Below are positions 1 through 10,362 of a DNA stretch of 64,000 nucleotides, piece by piece. Position 1 is the first letter of the stretch, and each line of letters begins with the position of its first letter. The DNA lies in contig NW_023501121.1 in assembly GCF_014066305.1 (NCBI RefSeq), positions 99,805 to 163,804 on the forward strand, read 5' to 3'. Source of the DNA: Letharia columbiana. Lineage: Eukaryota; Ascomycota; Lecanoromycetes; Lecanorales; Parmeliaceae. The translations under genes and the position numbers were made by a program. Below the pieces are notes generated by a model. The model searched no databases. It was not told the origin of the DNA and was given only the letters and a program-made list of their open reading frames with translations.

Positions 1-142
1 TATACACACACCCCGGGTACAACTGTACCCAAATCGGTCACGCCAGTTGGACATCAGATCTGGATCCCTCCCTGAAGGTTAGCCACTCTCGTCTATCTGC
101 CGCGTACCTCAACTCATTTGATGTTTAGCTTTCCGTACGAAC

Positions 143-1086
143 ATGCCACCACCCGCGCCTCCTCTAAGCCGACAAACCACAATGTCGGGAGGTGGTATAG
201 AACCAAGCCACCCAAAACCGAAGGGCCAGAAGAGGAAGACAATGGCTGCCACAGATTCCGAGAATTCGGAACCACGCAAGAAACGCATCAAGACTGAGAC
301 AGCTTCGATGATGGAACAGGAGATGCTTAGACCAACAGGCACAGCAGTGGAGTGAGTCCTTCCCCAATTGATCATTAAACCCAAAACCAATGAGGTTATA
401 GCTCCATCTATGATGCCATCGTCACAGTCAAGGTTGGCGGATTGGCACAGAAAGTCGGGATACATCGAGGGCTTTTACGTCGGGCTTCGAGGTTTTTCCG
501 GGAGCAGCTCACCGTCGATGCGACAATGGAAGATGGCGTCTCCGCTCAGGTAGTGTTCCTTCTTGAGGAAGACGTACATGTCTTTCGGAGATTCAAGGAT
601 TGGCTTTACTCTGGGAGGATCATCTCAGAAGCAGAGACCAACAAAGATTTGACATGGTCGGACCTTATCGCCATCTACGAGTTCGCCGAGCGAAGAGAGG
701 TCCCACAATTACAGAACACGTGCGTGGACACCGTGATCAGAAAGAGAAGAGAGGGCGGGCTCTTCCCTGGTCAGGGAGACGTCAACACGCTTTGGAAAGC
801 ATCTGGCCAAGTATTCCGGCGCCGAAGACTGCTGTTGGACCAATTCGCGACTTCTTGCAACTTAAAGAACGCCATCGCCCACAACGGGGGCTATCATCCA
901 AAGTTCCCCCGAGTCGTTGACAGTCTATACGACAACACCAGAACCGAGGCACGTCATCCCAAAAACACGATGAACCAGAAGAAAGCCCCAACGCAAGCTG
1001 TTGTAGGGGGCATAAGACGGCGAGAGTCATTGACAGTCTATACGACAACACCAGAACCGAGGCACGTCATCCCAAAAACACGATGA
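143..1086 (+). CDS. BTB/POZ domain protein, two exons
   Basis: Exon 1 is 143-351 and exon 2 is 402-1086. The 50-base intron has a GTGAGT donor at 352 and a TATAG acceptor ending at 401. Joining them in phase gives a BTB core start (DAIVTVKVGG) followed by LLRRASRFFREQL, VHVFRRFKDWLYSGRI and IYEFAERREVPQLQN, the usual layout of fungal BTB/POZ proteins. These bind partner proteins, often as adaptors or dimerisation modules. The N-terminus (about 70 residues) is basic and Pro-rich with a KKRIK-type nuclear signal. The last 60 codons are built from a duplicated DNA block (see the repeat at 918-1157), so the natural stop may have been lost and the present C-terminus is doubtful. I am confident of the domain but not of the protein end or the target process. 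Confidence 0.8.
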
Positions 1087-1157
1087 ACCAGAACCGAGGC
1101 ACGTCATCCCAAAAACACGATGAACCAGAAGAAAGCCCCAACGCAAGATGTTGTGGG
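918..1157. repeat. Tandem duplication at the 3' end of the BTB gene
   Basis: A block starting GACAGTCTATACGACAAC at about 918 recurs at about 1030. Part of it (CCGAGGCACGTCATCCC) occurs a third time at about 1095, beyond the stop at 1084-1086. The copies are almost identical, so the duplication is recent. It creates the last codons of the BTB reading frame. Confidence 0.85.
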
Positions 1158-1248
1158 GGAGATCCATATATACCACCACTCGCCATACCCCCATGCACAT
1201 AATTGTCAAAAAACCAAAACTCCACACTTGAGGAAGCCGGTTCCATTT

Positions 1249-1270
1249 TAAAAAAAAAAAAACCCCCCCA

Positions 1271-1326
<56 letters not shown>

Positions 1327-1509
1327 AAAAAAAAGCAAGGAAGGGGGAAAAAAAAAAAAAAAAAAAAAAAAAACCCCCAAAAAAAAAACAAAGACAAATT
1401 TACGGGGGGGGGGGGGGGGGGGGGGGGGGAAGGCCGCCGGCCCCCCTGCGGCAGGGGGGGGGGGAAAGAAAAATAAAAAAACCTGGGACCCACCCCACAA
1501 AAAAAAAAG

Positions 1510-1549
<40 letters not shown>

Positions 1550-1628
1550 ACCAAAAAACACCAAAAAAAAAAAAAAAACCGGCCCCCACCCCCCCCACAA
1601 ACAAAAAAAACACCCCACCCCCCCCCCA

Positions 1629-1684
<56 letters not shown>

Positions 1685-1700
1685 AATACAATAACCAAAA
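1249..1700. repeat. Homopolymer tract of A, C and G runs
   Basis: About 450 bases consist almost only of long runs of A, with runs of C and G, including a G run of roughly 25 bases near 1405. There is no codon-like structure; the Lys-rich and Phe-rich reading frames here are trivial. It could be real simple sequence, but a low-quality assembly or sequencing join is at least as likely. Confidence 0.8.
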
Positions 1701-1708
1701 AAAAAATC

Positions 1709-1828
1709 CGAACAGCATGTAGTGATTGCTGAACTGGCGGATGTTATTCGAACAGTATATAGTGATTGCTGAACCGGCGGATGTCATTCGAACAGTATAT
1801 AGTGATTGCTAAACCGGCGGATAGCATT
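1709..1828. repeat. Three 40-bp direct repeats
   Basis: The unit begins CGAACAGYATRTAGTGATTG and contains CTGAACYGGCGGAT. It occurs at 1709, 1749 and 1789 with few differences, and a decayed fourth copy with inserted A runs follows. Function is unknown. Confidence 0.85.
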
Positions 1829-2137
1829 CCAACAAAAAAAAAAAATTCCAAAACCCGCGGACCGCGTGAAAAAAAAAAACCAAAATTTATAATTGGGAAG
1901 AAATGGGGAAAATTTTAAAAAAATTTTCAAACCCGGGGATTTTTTTTTTTACAACAAAACCCCCCCATCAGCAATTTCAAATTTTGCAGGAACTTTTCAG
2001 ATTTGCAGATGTATATAGAGTAGAAGACAACAAATAGAGATACCGGGTTTAATTCGTTATCAGATACGCGTTTCTCTAATTCATGGCCGCTGGCAACGAT
2101 AAGTTCTAACTCGGAGCCGAGTTTCCCTGTCTCGCGG
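1829..2137. other. Low-complexity spacer, no gene seen
   Basis: A/C homopolymers continue to about 1960, followed by unremarkable sequence up to the left end of the PAT-like element. I see no gene or site here. Confidence 0.6.
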
Positions 2138-2301
2138 TTAGTGCTCGCAAACAGTGAGGCCATACAGAAACGACGCATGCACAAGTAGATATGTAGATAT
2201 GTGTTTGGGCATATCCAACACTGGGGCAGCTAAGAGCTTTTTGGACATCTGGACTGAGCAGATAGCCCGAAAAAGGCCCCCCAGCGCTAGAAAAACTCCC
2301 A
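2138..2301 (-). repeat. Split direct repeat A, outer copy
   Basis: It is nearly identical to 2581-2744 and starts with TTAGTGCTCGC, the external terminus of the element. A 59-base unique spacer separates it from repeat B at 2361. Partial copies with the same terminus start at 8675 and 9756. Confidence 0.9.
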
Positions 2302-2360
2302 TGTCTGAGCGACATGCCCTGGAGTGAAATGAGGCTATATACAGGTGTGGGTGGGTGGGA

Positions 2361-2580
2361 GAAAAATGATATGGCTCTGACAGAGACGAAATCGAATGAA
2401 GAGCCGTTGACAGGTGCAAAACAGGTGGCTATATAGCTCGTACTGGACACCTGTCCCCAACCCCTTGCCGGGGTACCAACAGGGGTACCAACAAGGGTAC
2501 CAACACGAACGGCTGATCAAACAGCCACCAACGCTATGGCCTCATAATGGACCCACTAACCCACAGTCCCACTGTTGCGA
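2361..2580 (-). repeat. Split direct repeat B, internal copy
   Basis: It matches 6680-6899 over 220 bases. It contains three GGTACCAACA-type short repeats near 2473-2505 and ends in CACTGTTGCGA directly against repeat A. Confidence 0.9.
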
Positions 2581-2744
2581 TTAGTGCTCGCAAACAGTGA
2601 GGCCATACAGAAACGACGCATGCACAAGTAGATATGTAGATATGTGTTTGGGCATATCCAACACTGGGGCAGCTAAGAGCTTTTTGGACATCTGGACTGA
2701 GCAGATAGCCCGAAAAAGGCCCCCCAGCGCTAGAAAAACTCCCA
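2581..2744 (-). repeat. Split direct repeat A, internal copy
   Basis: It abuts repeat B with no gap. On the minus strand it follows the tyrosine recombinase gene and probably forms its 3' untranslated region. Confidence 0.9.
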
Positions 2745-2874
2745 AACCCAAGACGTCGTCCAAGAGGGTGAAGGTCTCGAGGAGGACTCCTGACGGTACC
2801 TACCGCAGCAAGCAGTAGGGACCGACAGCACTAGCGCGGACGGGCTGGAAGGTGCTGGTGCCGTAGTGATGCTC

Positions 2875-3850
2875 TGAGTATGTGGGCTGGATGAGTGACG
2901 ATGTACAGGCGGTAGGAATCTGACTTCCAACGGCCTAGCAATTGGATCTCGTCATTGCTAAGGCCGGCGTCACGTGCTGATGTTGCAGCCCCCTGCGGAA
3001 GGAATGGCCTGAATAATGGCCCTCAACACCAAGTGACGTCAGCACCTCGCGGAGGTTGCTGGTGACGGCGTTCCTAGTGAAGGAGGAGCCCCTCAGCTGG
3101 AACAGCGGCGCATCAGGTGGGGCCTCCCACCTGAAGAGGTGACGTAAGGCTTTGACTGCGCATGCGTCATCGCCTGATGCGGCCACCGTGAGTGTAATCC
3201 CACGGCGAAATGGGTCCGTTTTGGATGCTGGAAGCGTAAGTTCCAGGTGATCATCGAATAGCCTCACCGAGCGACGTGTGAGGAACCATTCGCCGAAGTC
3301 CTCCTGTTGAAGGTCTCGCTTGCTGTAAGTAAACTCACCTACGCGTAGGAATGCCGCGAAGGCGAGGCAAAAGGAGGCATACAGAGTCGCCCCGGCATGG
3401 GTTGACTTATCGAAATGAGGAAGGATTTGAAGCAATAGGTCCTTGGTGATTGGACGCCTTTCCTTCGTGTCAGCTTCGCCACGAAGACGTCGACTACCTG
3501 CAATGATGCGTTGTAACTGAGGGTGATGAAATACTGAGAGATCATCGAACCCCATGTCCACATGGGCTGACCTGAGGCCGGTAAGGTATGCCTTCATAGA
3601 CTTCGACTTGACGCGGCGAGTGCTCAGGTCAGCAATCCAGCCCGTGAGGGCATTCATAGTTGCTGGGAAGGGAGGTTGGATCCCTGTAAGTGCGCAATAG
3701 GTCGTGTAGGATCTTACTGGAGTCGCATATGTCTTCCTGGTTTTGGTAGCAAGCCCCCACCAGAGAAGTCGTGCGGCCTCTCGGGGTAGTGCGGTCTGAT
3801 TGTACCAATATTCTGGTGGGTCCCGCCCTATTTCAGCGGAGACATGAGAC
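2875..3850 (-). pseudogene. Tyrosine recombinase of the PAT-like element, frameshifted before the catalytic tyrosine
   Basis: The frame opens by overlapping the stop of the reverse transcriptase gene at about 3830-3850 and runs down to about 2990. Counting from the internal Met at 3657, the first catalytic Arg is residue 105 (AAFLRVGEF) and the HxxR box is residues 218-221 (GHSFRRG). Right after HSFRRG, in the run of G/C at about 2988-2993, one base appears to be missing. The tail with GRWKSDSYRLY, holding the nucleophile Tyr near 2912, is in the next frame. The degenerate copies at 8.9 and 10.1 kb have the longer AGAGGGGCT form at this spot, which supports a 1-base loss here. The enzyme would integrate the circular cDNA. 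Confidence 0.85.
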
Positions 3851-5459
3851 CTTTCAGCTGTGGATATGCGTCAGCGATTTTTCGGTACCGAAAACGTGAC
3901 AGATCATCGGCCAGCTGGTTAGCCTTCGTAGATATCCAAGTGGGCACCACTATGATGTCATGAGTAGCTGCCAGCATAGCTATATCGCGCAATGGGGCCA
4001 TGGCTGGCCCGTGCATAGAGGATTTGCGTAATCCATTGACGCATGCGTCGTTGTCGCAGTAGAGAACCAAGCGAGATCCTCGTAACTGATGTAGCCACAG
4101 TTCCATCGCGTGATGGATGGCCTTCATTTCTTTGAATTGTATGTCTTTGGAACGGTGACGTGTGGCTGTTTTGATGCTGAAAACGTCTTTAAGTTGAACC
4201 GATTGGATGTGGTCGGGATGGTCGAGAATGTAACCTCCCATACCGAATTTTCCAGACGCATCGGTCCATATGTGCCACGTGACTCGACTGTCGACGTGGC
4301 GTATCAAGGCGACGCCATTCCAGTGCTTCAGGAAGGTGTCCCACCATAGTAAGTCTGCCCTCATGTCGCCTGTGATCCGTACGATCACCGCAGGCCTTCG
4401 AAGGGCATCAAAAAGTCGCCTCAAGAATGCTCTTCCTGGAATCACGACTTTGGCAGCGAAAGAGAGGAAGCCGACCGCTGACTCGAGCTCCTGATGTGAG
4501 ATAGTTGCCCTTTTTAGGAGGTTTTTGACCGTGGTTCTCGCTTTGGCCAGCTTGTCCGGGGGGAGTCTCGCCTGCATGCGAATGCTATCGAATTCGATTC
4601 CCAGGAACTCGGCTATGAAACCCACCACATCCTTCGTGTGATTAATCCGAAGGCCCAATTCGCCACACAGCTGGTCGAACTGCTGCGCGTATGCAGCTGC
4701 GTCATCACTTGGTGAAAGGATTGCGAAGAAATCGTCCAAGTAGTGGAGCACTACTTCCCATAGAAGGATGGCGATCAAGATCCAAGTAAGGGCCTTTGCG
4801 AAGAGATCGAATAGGAACGGTGACATGCGTAGTCCGAACGGTAGGTATCGTTCTTTCCAATAGCGTCCATCGCAGTTGAAACCAAGTAGCCATTGATCCG
4901 ATATAGCGACGGGTATGTGTCTGAAGGCGTCTTTGAGGTCTCTTTTGACGAATTGGGCCCTTGGGCCTTTCTGCAGCAGTGCTACTACTGCGTCATCGTA
5001 TGTAGTATATTCCAATGCGCCCCACTCCGCCTGAATACCGTCATTAACTGAGTGGCCGTGTGGGAATGAGAGGTCATGAATCCGTCTCCAACCTCCATCG
5101 TGTTTCGGTACCAATCCGAGTGGCGAACAGACGTAATGGGGCTCGTTTTGAGGGTCAACCTCGGTCAGGCGATGCTGCTGGAGCTGTTTTTGGAGGTCCG
5201 CCGATAGTATTTGGGGTGCTTGACGTGCTGATAGGTGATTTTGATTGCGATGGGCTGGGATAGGGCCTCGAAAACCTATCTTAGCGCCCTTCCGAAGAAT
5301 AGCCGAAATGGTCTTGGCAAATATCAGGTCCGGGTGATCGTTCAACCATTTGGACCAACCATCAACTATTAACGGTCCTTGGTAGGGCAAATCCGGGTCC
5401 AGTGGGTCGTACAGCGCGTACGGGAACCCCTCAGATATGCACTGCAGCGACCATGGCAC
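3828..5459 (-). CDS. Reverse transcriptase-RNase H of the PAT-like element
   Basis: This is an open frame of 543 codons. The reverse transcriptase part (about residues 105-300) has GLVPKHDGGWRRIHDLS, FVKRDLKDAFRHIPV, LPFGLRMSPFLFD and the catalytic YLDDFF. The RNase H part (about residues 395-525) has IWTDASGKFGMGGY, FKEMKAIHHA, LYCDNDACVNGL and NQLADDLSR, supplying the acidic active-site set. It copies element RNA into DNA. It lies 18 bases downstream of the gag stop and its own stop overlaps the recombinase frame, so the three genes form one transcription unit. No break is seen; it may be the only intact gene of this copy. Confidence 0.93.
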   Translation of the reverse strand: MPWSLQCISEGFPYALYDPLDPDLPYQGPLIVDGWSKWLNDHPDLIFAKTISAILRKGAKIGFRGPIPAHRNQNHLSARQAPQILSADLQKQLQQHRLTEVDPQNEPHYVCSPLGLVPKHDGGWRRIHDLSFPHGHSVNDGIQAEWGALEYTTYDDAVVALLQKGPRAQFVKRDLKDAFRHIPVAISDQWLLGFNCDGRYWKERYLPFGLRMSPFLFDLFAKALTWILIAILLWEVVLHYLDDFFAILSPSDDAAAYAQQFDQLCGELGLRINHTKDVVGFIAEFLGIEFDSIRMQARLPPDKLAKARTTVKNLLKRATISHQELESAVGFLSFAAKVVIPGRAFLRRLFDALRRPAVIVRITGDMRADLLWWDTFLKHWNGVALIRHVDSRVTWHIWTDASGKFGMGGYILDHPDHIQSVQLKDVFSIKTATRHRSKDIQFKEMKAIHHAMELWLHQLRGSRLVLYCDNDACVNGLRKSSMHGPAMAPLRDIAMLAATHDIIVVPTWISTKANQLADDLSRFRYRKIADAYPQLKGLMSPLK

Positions 5460-5477
5460 CTGCGGGTGCCCTGGGAG

Positions 5478-6600
5478 TCATTCTGGCCTGGTAACACGAT
5501 TACCCAGTGGCAATTGATTGGAGGTACTCACCGCTGAGTTATGGGCTTTGGGGCACTTATCTGACGAGTGATTTTGCTGACAGATCGAACAGACATGTGA
5601 GTAGGGGCAGCGCTCGCGAAAACAGCTACCTCTGTTGAAACTCCTGCAAATTGCAGGTCCTCCGGCTGCAACGGGCTTATTGGGGCCAGGCGCACCGGCA
5701 TTTGGCTTGCTATTGCCCGCATAAGTCCCTCTGGGCACGAGAAGGTCCCTGCAGCTCTGATCGTCCGCTTCCCAGGCCTTGGGATCGTCTTGGCCACCCT
5801 GAATGCGTGCAGTGACAAAGGCGAGGTGGTAAGCGAGGATGGAGTCAAATTTGTAGGTGAGGGGCAGCCGTAGTAGGCGAATAGCATACGCATGAAGGGC
5901 CTCATTCAAGTCTTCCTTCACGCTCATGTGGGCAAAGCGGCCGACGGCTACCGAGTACACAAGGAAGCAGTGCATCATGTGGTTATGGCCATTGACGTCC
6001 TTATCCTCTTTGGCCGGGGTAGTGTGCATGTGGGCCAGCTTGGCGAAGTTTTTGGTCTTGAAGGTCCCGAAGAAGATTTGCTTGAAGTACTTGACGTCCA
6101 CACTTCGGAACCTTTCAGCAATACTAAGAAAGGGCTTCTTACCTTCCGAGTGACGAAATGGGATCCCTCTTCTTTCCTCCCAGTCCGACTCAGAGTCGGA
6201 CGAGTCCGAATCCGATGTGTCCGAGTGACGATGACGATGGCTGCGGCTGTGGCGGTGGTGGTGGCGGCGTGACTTATGAACCCGGCCCTCGTGACGATGG
6301 CGGTGATTTCGCTCCTCTTGGACCTTGGATAGCTGGGCTATCAATTCCGCAAGGTCTACCTTGGGCCCCCCAGTAGGCGGGGGCGTTTCGTCGATCTCGT
6401 CCGGAGTAATGGTCCTCGATGGCGTTCCGGGTACGACGATCTCGTCGCGGAGGGGGAGGTGTTTTGGCCTTAGTGGCCTTTTTGGCCTTGGGGGCCTTAG
6501 GGGCCTTGTTGGCGGCGTTGGAGGTCTTTTTGGTGACCTTGGAGGCGGGTGTGACTCGTGTGGCCGCTTTTTTGGACCTGGTAGCAGCAGCGGGAGCCAT
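5478..6600 (-). pseudogene. Gag-like protein of the PAT-like element, one frameshift near 6440
   Basis: The start is the ATG at 6600, giving an Ala/Lys/Pro-rich basic N-terminus. Near 6440 the meaning moves to another frame, which runs to the stop at 5478. That frame has an acidic start (TITPDEIDE), an Arg/His-rich stretch, a Ser/Asp stretch, a helical core and a Cys/His-rich C-terminus (CRSFNRGSCF..CPYSH..CSICQQNHSSDKCP). The last part resembles a CCCH finger followed by a zinc knuckle, as expected for nucleic-acid binding by a capsid protein. It is the first gene of the unit. Confidence 0.75.
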
Positions 6601-6679
6601 TATGAAGTATGTAAGAGTATGGAGTGTGCTTGTGGTAGTTGAGGGCTAATGTGTATAGACTCAACTACGAAAAGAAGAA

Positions 6680-6899
6680 GAAAAATGATATGGCTCTGAC
6701 AGAGACGAAATCGAATGAAGAGCCGTTGACAGGTGCAAAACAGGTGGCTATATAGCTCGTACTGGACACCTGTCCCCAACCCCTTGCCGGGGTACCAACA
6801 GGGGTACCAACAAGGGTACCAACACGAACGGCTGATCAAACAGCCACCAACGCTATGGCCTCATAATGGACCCACTAACCCACAGTCCCACTGTTGCGA
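6680..6899 (-). repeat. Split direct repeat B, outer copy (5' end of the element)
   Basis: This is the second copy of repeat B. It forms the minus-strand 5' end of the element, upstream of the gag start at 6600, and is the expected place for the promoter. A TATATAGCTC box lies near 6749 on the plus strand. Confidence 0.88.
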
Positions 6900-6968
6900 C
6901 CGGTGTCAGATTAAGCGACTTTGAAATCCGCTCTTTTATGAATTGCAAATTAAATAAGAATGCTTTTA

Positions 6969-7823
6969 TGAGTTGCAAAACCAACGAGATTGCTTGGCAA
7001 AATTGATTGCGCGCCATCTCTATTTTTTTGGTAGCCAGCCCCACCAAAATTTAATGAGAACCTACTCAAATCACTGCAATCATCAACCACCACCCCCAAT
7101 CTATATTGGCGTGGATAGCTTCAACAATACGAGGATCGACGTGAACGCTGACGTTATCTAGGACGATAATACTACGCTCGGCGGGGTACTCGTTACACAG
7201 CGGTAGCAATTGGTCTATCAACTAGACGAGGAGATCTTCTTTGAAGTAATAGCCCTTCTTGATCTCGGTACAGGGGAGCCTTCAGTGGTGTAGGCCGGAA
7301 GAATGCTATATGTATCACCTCTTCTGATATCACCACGGTATCGAGCTGGGTCACCAATAGGAGCATATGCTATGGACCGCCACATCGTTTGCAGCTTGAA
7401 GATTACGAGGAATCACTGTGTCGCCGTAGATCTCAATATTGCGCTCCCACCGGTACCCCGTTGCGCGACTCGAATGGGCGTCTTTAGCTATTATATTAGG
7501 TCGCCAATACGACTTAAGGAGTAGTCTGGCTCGCTGGCGAATGTGTATTTCTTTAGATAATATCGCGTATTAGCGGAGGGAGGGAGGGAGGGAGGGTAGC
7601 TATAGACATCTAGGTTAGTTAAAAATATTAAAAAAAAGAGTGTATACTTACTAGCCTGTGTCTCAAAATTATCCGATTAGGAAGTAAGATGAACTGAGAG
7701 GTAGAGACTGGTGCAATTGTTGAGAAGTACGATCTTTATAAATTTTGGTGGGGCTGGCTATCAAAAAAATAGAGATGGCGCGTAATTAATTTTGCTAAGT
7801 AATCTCGTTGGTTTTGCAACTCA
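6969..7823 (-). mobile_element. Nested Tc1/mariner-like element with a transposase relic
   Basis: The terminal inverted repeats begin TGAGTTGCAAAACCAACGAG and extend about 85 bases (6969-7055 and about 7738-7823), flanked by TA on both sides. On the minus strand at about 7095-7225 there is a DDE-type core, IKKGYYFKEDLLV, a stop, then LIDQLLPLCNEYPAERSI and IVLDNVSVHVD. This matches the catalytic domain of fungal Tc1/mariner transposases with the second Asp kept. A stop at 7222-7224 and other breaks make it a relic. The element interrupts one arm of the 6939-8495 element. Confidence 0.78.
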
Positions 7824-7934
7824 TAATTGGCAAAGCTGATTCAGCTCCGCCTCCGACTTTTTGTTAGCGTCATTCATAGAAAATTGTAGAGAACGTACTT
7901 GCCACTCTTGCAATAGCCACTGTCGTCTGCTACC

Positions 7935-8192
7935 TCAGTTGGACATTCGTGATACCGAAGCTAGTGGGTATACACGCTTTTCCTGGTGTTTTGCCTCTGA
8001 CTTAGGCGTGTAATAGCCACATCGCCAGCCCTTGCTCCGGACGCGATGCCACCATTCAGAAAGAATCCCTCTGTACGCCAGCGTGCCCAACTCTTGCTCG
8101 AATCCCACTGGCGACCTGAAGCCGTTTCTGAAGCATGCAATCGATGTTAGTGGCTGTGATAGATTTGCGGTGGAGTATTTCAAGCAGAGCAC
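7935..8192 (-). pseudogene. Unrecognised reading frame inside the outer TA element
   Basis: An open frame of 85 codons lies between the arms of the outer element. It has WWHRVRSKGWRCGYYTP but no motif I can assign. The same DNA is seen in RIP-altered form at 58870-58940, so it belongs to the element and not to a host gene. It may be part of a lost transposase. Confidence 0.3.
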
Positions 8193-8674
8193 TGCAGGCT
8201 ACATATTTGACGGCGAAATTGAGGTATTTGAACGAGATTTGGAGTATTTGACTATGGAGATAATAGAGTAGTTACAATGAAATACTACGTAATATCAATC
8301 AAAATCCTCCACCTTCTCTTATGACCTTCTCCCTAACCTAATCGTTCCAGAGCATAAGCATGCTGGTAAGTCGGAGTGGGCTGGTACAAGAGTGGCAAGT
8401 ACGTTCTCTACAATTTTCTATGAATGGCGCTAACAAAAAGTCGGAGGCGGAGCTGAATCAGCTTTGCCAAGCATTCTTATTTAATTTGCAATTCATAATT
8501 TAACTAGTCGTTTAGCTAGCCGTCTCGCTTAACGAGACGAAGCTCTCATCGCTTTCGCGATCACCATCGTCTATAGAGTCTTCGTTATTGTTCAGGCCTT
8601 TAGGACTCCTAACTGAGAGCCCCGTCTTTTCTACCAGATTTAGGATTTTGAGTAGGGGGGGATGTATTAGTGTT

Positions 8675-9052
8675 TTAGTGCTCGCAAACAGTGAGGCCAT
8701 ACAGAAATAACGTATGCACAAGTAGATATGTAGATATATGATTGGGCATATCCAACACTGGGGCAGCTAAGACCTTTCTGGACATCTGGACATGCAAATA
8801 ACCCCGAAAAAGGCCCCCCAGCGCTAGAAAAACTCCCAAAACAACCCAAGACGTCGTCCAAAGAGGGCGAAGGCCTCGAGGACGCCCCCTCTGCGGAAGG
8901 ACTGGCCTGAATATTAGCCCTCAACACCAAGTGACGTCAGCACCTCGCGGAGGTTGCTGGTGACGGCCTTCCCAGCTGGAATAGCGGCGCATCAGGTGGG
9001 GCTTCCCACCTGATGTAAGGCTTTGACGCGCATGCGTCATCGCCCGATGCAA
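8675..9052 (-). mobile_element. Broken 3' tail of a PAT-like element
   Basis: It starts with the terminus TTAGTGCTCGC, carries repeat A, and then pieces of the recombinase 3' region (CCCTCTGCGGAAGG and GTGACGTCAGCACCTCGCGG). The match stops at GCGTCATCGCCCGATGCA near 9052, where the satellite begins. Confidence 0.85.
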
Positions 9053-9735
9053 TAGCCCAAATGGCTGGAATGGCTGGGATATCCCAATGACTGCGGTAGC
9101 CTGGAATATGGCTGTGGTAGTTGGACTGAGATATCCCCATGGCTGCTGTAGCCTAAATAGCTGGGATAGTTGAAATATCCCCATGGCTGCGGTAGCCTAA
9201 ACAGCGGAAATAACTGAAATATCCACATGGCTGCGATAGCCCAAATAGCTGAAATGGCTGAAATAACTGAAATACTCAAATAGCTGCGATGCCTGAGATA
9301 GCCAATTTAGCTGAAATGGCTACATACCTATATAGCTACAATAGCTGACTATCCTTATAGCCGTGTGGCTTCAGTAGCTGAAATGACTGAAATTTCAAAA
9401 TAGCTGCGATAGCTGAGGTGAATAGTTATAGGTGGAATGGCTGAAGTGTGTATCCAAATGGTAGTTGCATGGTCGCATGGCCGTACGGCTGCAATGGCTG
9501 GAATGGCTCCAATGGCTGACATGGCTTCAATGGGTGAATAGCTGCATGATATCTATGTGACTGCAATAGCCTCAAATAGTTGGTATGCTGGACAATTCCA
9601 TATGGCTGGAAATGGCTGAGTAGCCCCATGGCCGCATGGCTGCAATAGGGCTGAAATAGGGCTGAAGTATCCATGTGACTGCAGTGGCCTCAAATAGCTG
9701 GAATGGCTGAATAGCTTCATGGCCGCATGGCTGAA
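9053..9735. repeat. Satellite block 1 (ATGGCTG/ATAGCTG family)
   Basis: Imperfect repeats are built on a short ATAGCTGAAATRGCTG motif. The last part (about 9403-9735) is nearly the same as about 12271-12555, so a unit of tail plus satellite has been duplicated. Reading frames here are by-products of the repeat. Confidence 0.88.
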
Positions 9736-9755
9736 TTAGCCGAAATATCCTTTCG

Positions 9756-10362
9756 TTAGTGCTCGCAAACAGTGAGGCCATACAGAAAACAACGCATGCA
9801 CAAGTAGATATGTAGATAGATGATTGGGCATATCCAACACTGGGGCAGCTGAGACCTTTCTGGACATGCAAATAGTCCAAAAAAAAAGGCCCCCCAGCGC
9901 TAGAAAAACTCCCAAAACAACCCAAGACGTCGTCCAAAGAGGGCGAAGGTCTCGAGGAGGACTCCTGACGGTACCTACTGCAGCAAGCAGTAGGTGCGCG
10001 GACGGGCTGGAAGGTGCTGGTGCCGTAGTGAATGATAGGTAGGCTGGGTGAGTGACGAAAAGGCGGTAGGAATCGCCGGCGTCACGTGCTGATATTGGAG
10101 CCCCTCTGCGGAAGGACTGGCCTGAAAAGTGGCCCTTAACACCTAGTTGTAGCCCCTCTGCGGAAGGACTGGCCTGAATAATAACCCTCAATAATGACCC
10201 TCAATACCAAGATGCAGCCCCTCTGCGGAAGGACTGGCCTGAATAATGGCCCTCAACACCAAGTTGCAGCCCCTCTGCGGAAGGACTGGCCTGAATCATG
10301 GCCCTCGGTGGGGCTTCACACCTGATGTAAGGCTTTGACGCGTATGCGTCATCGCCCGATGC
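9756..10362 (-). mobile_element. Second broken 3' tail of a PAT-like element with local amplification
   Basis: It begins with the same TTAGTGCTCGC terminus, followed by repeat A and the recombinase tail (FRRGAPISARDAG in frame, then DSYRLF). A segment beginning AGCCCCTCTGCGGAAGGAC is repeated at about 10099, 10148, 10215 and 10268. The match ends at GCGTCATCGCCCGATGCA near 10362, the same break as at 9052. Confidence 0.85.

Larger units (their letters stand above)
2138..6899 (-). mobile_element. DIRS/PAT-type tyrosine-recombinase retrotransposon with split direct repeats
   Basis: Read on the minus strand the order is repeat B, gag, reverse transcriptase-RNase H, tyrosine recombinase, repeat A, repeat B, repeat A. 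Copies of A lie at 2138-2301 and 2581-2744; copies of B lie at 2361-2580 and 6680-6899. The internal B/A junction (TGTTGCGA then TTAGTGCTC at 2580/2581) is the junction that would form if the two outer ends were joined in a circle. That is the hallmark of PAT/Ngaro-type elements, which integrate a circular DNA by a tyrosine recombinase and make no target duplication. None is visible here (flanks CTCGCGG and CCGGTG). The gag and recombinase genes each contain a frameshift, so this copy is probably not autonomous. Confidence 0.9.
6939..8495. mobile_element. TA-flanked inverted-repeat element, split by a nested insertion
   Basis: The termini TGAATTGCAAATTAAATAAG (6939) and its complement (ending 8495) are flanked by TA at 6937 and 8496. 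The inverted arms continue through about 7829-7915 and 8390-8475, with matching GCTCCGCCTCCGACTTTTTG. TA flanks and long inverted arms suggest a Tc1/mariner-type non-autonomous element. A RIP-degraded copy that lacks the nested insertion begins at 58739. Confidence 0.8.

Noticed and set aside
1203..1694. Lys-rich and Phe-rich proteins
   Set aside because: They are homopolymer translations without any other content.
2597..2818. 73-codon protein in repeat A
   Set aside because: It lies in the terminal repeat of the PAT-like element, opposite to its genes, and its decayed copies do not keep the frame.
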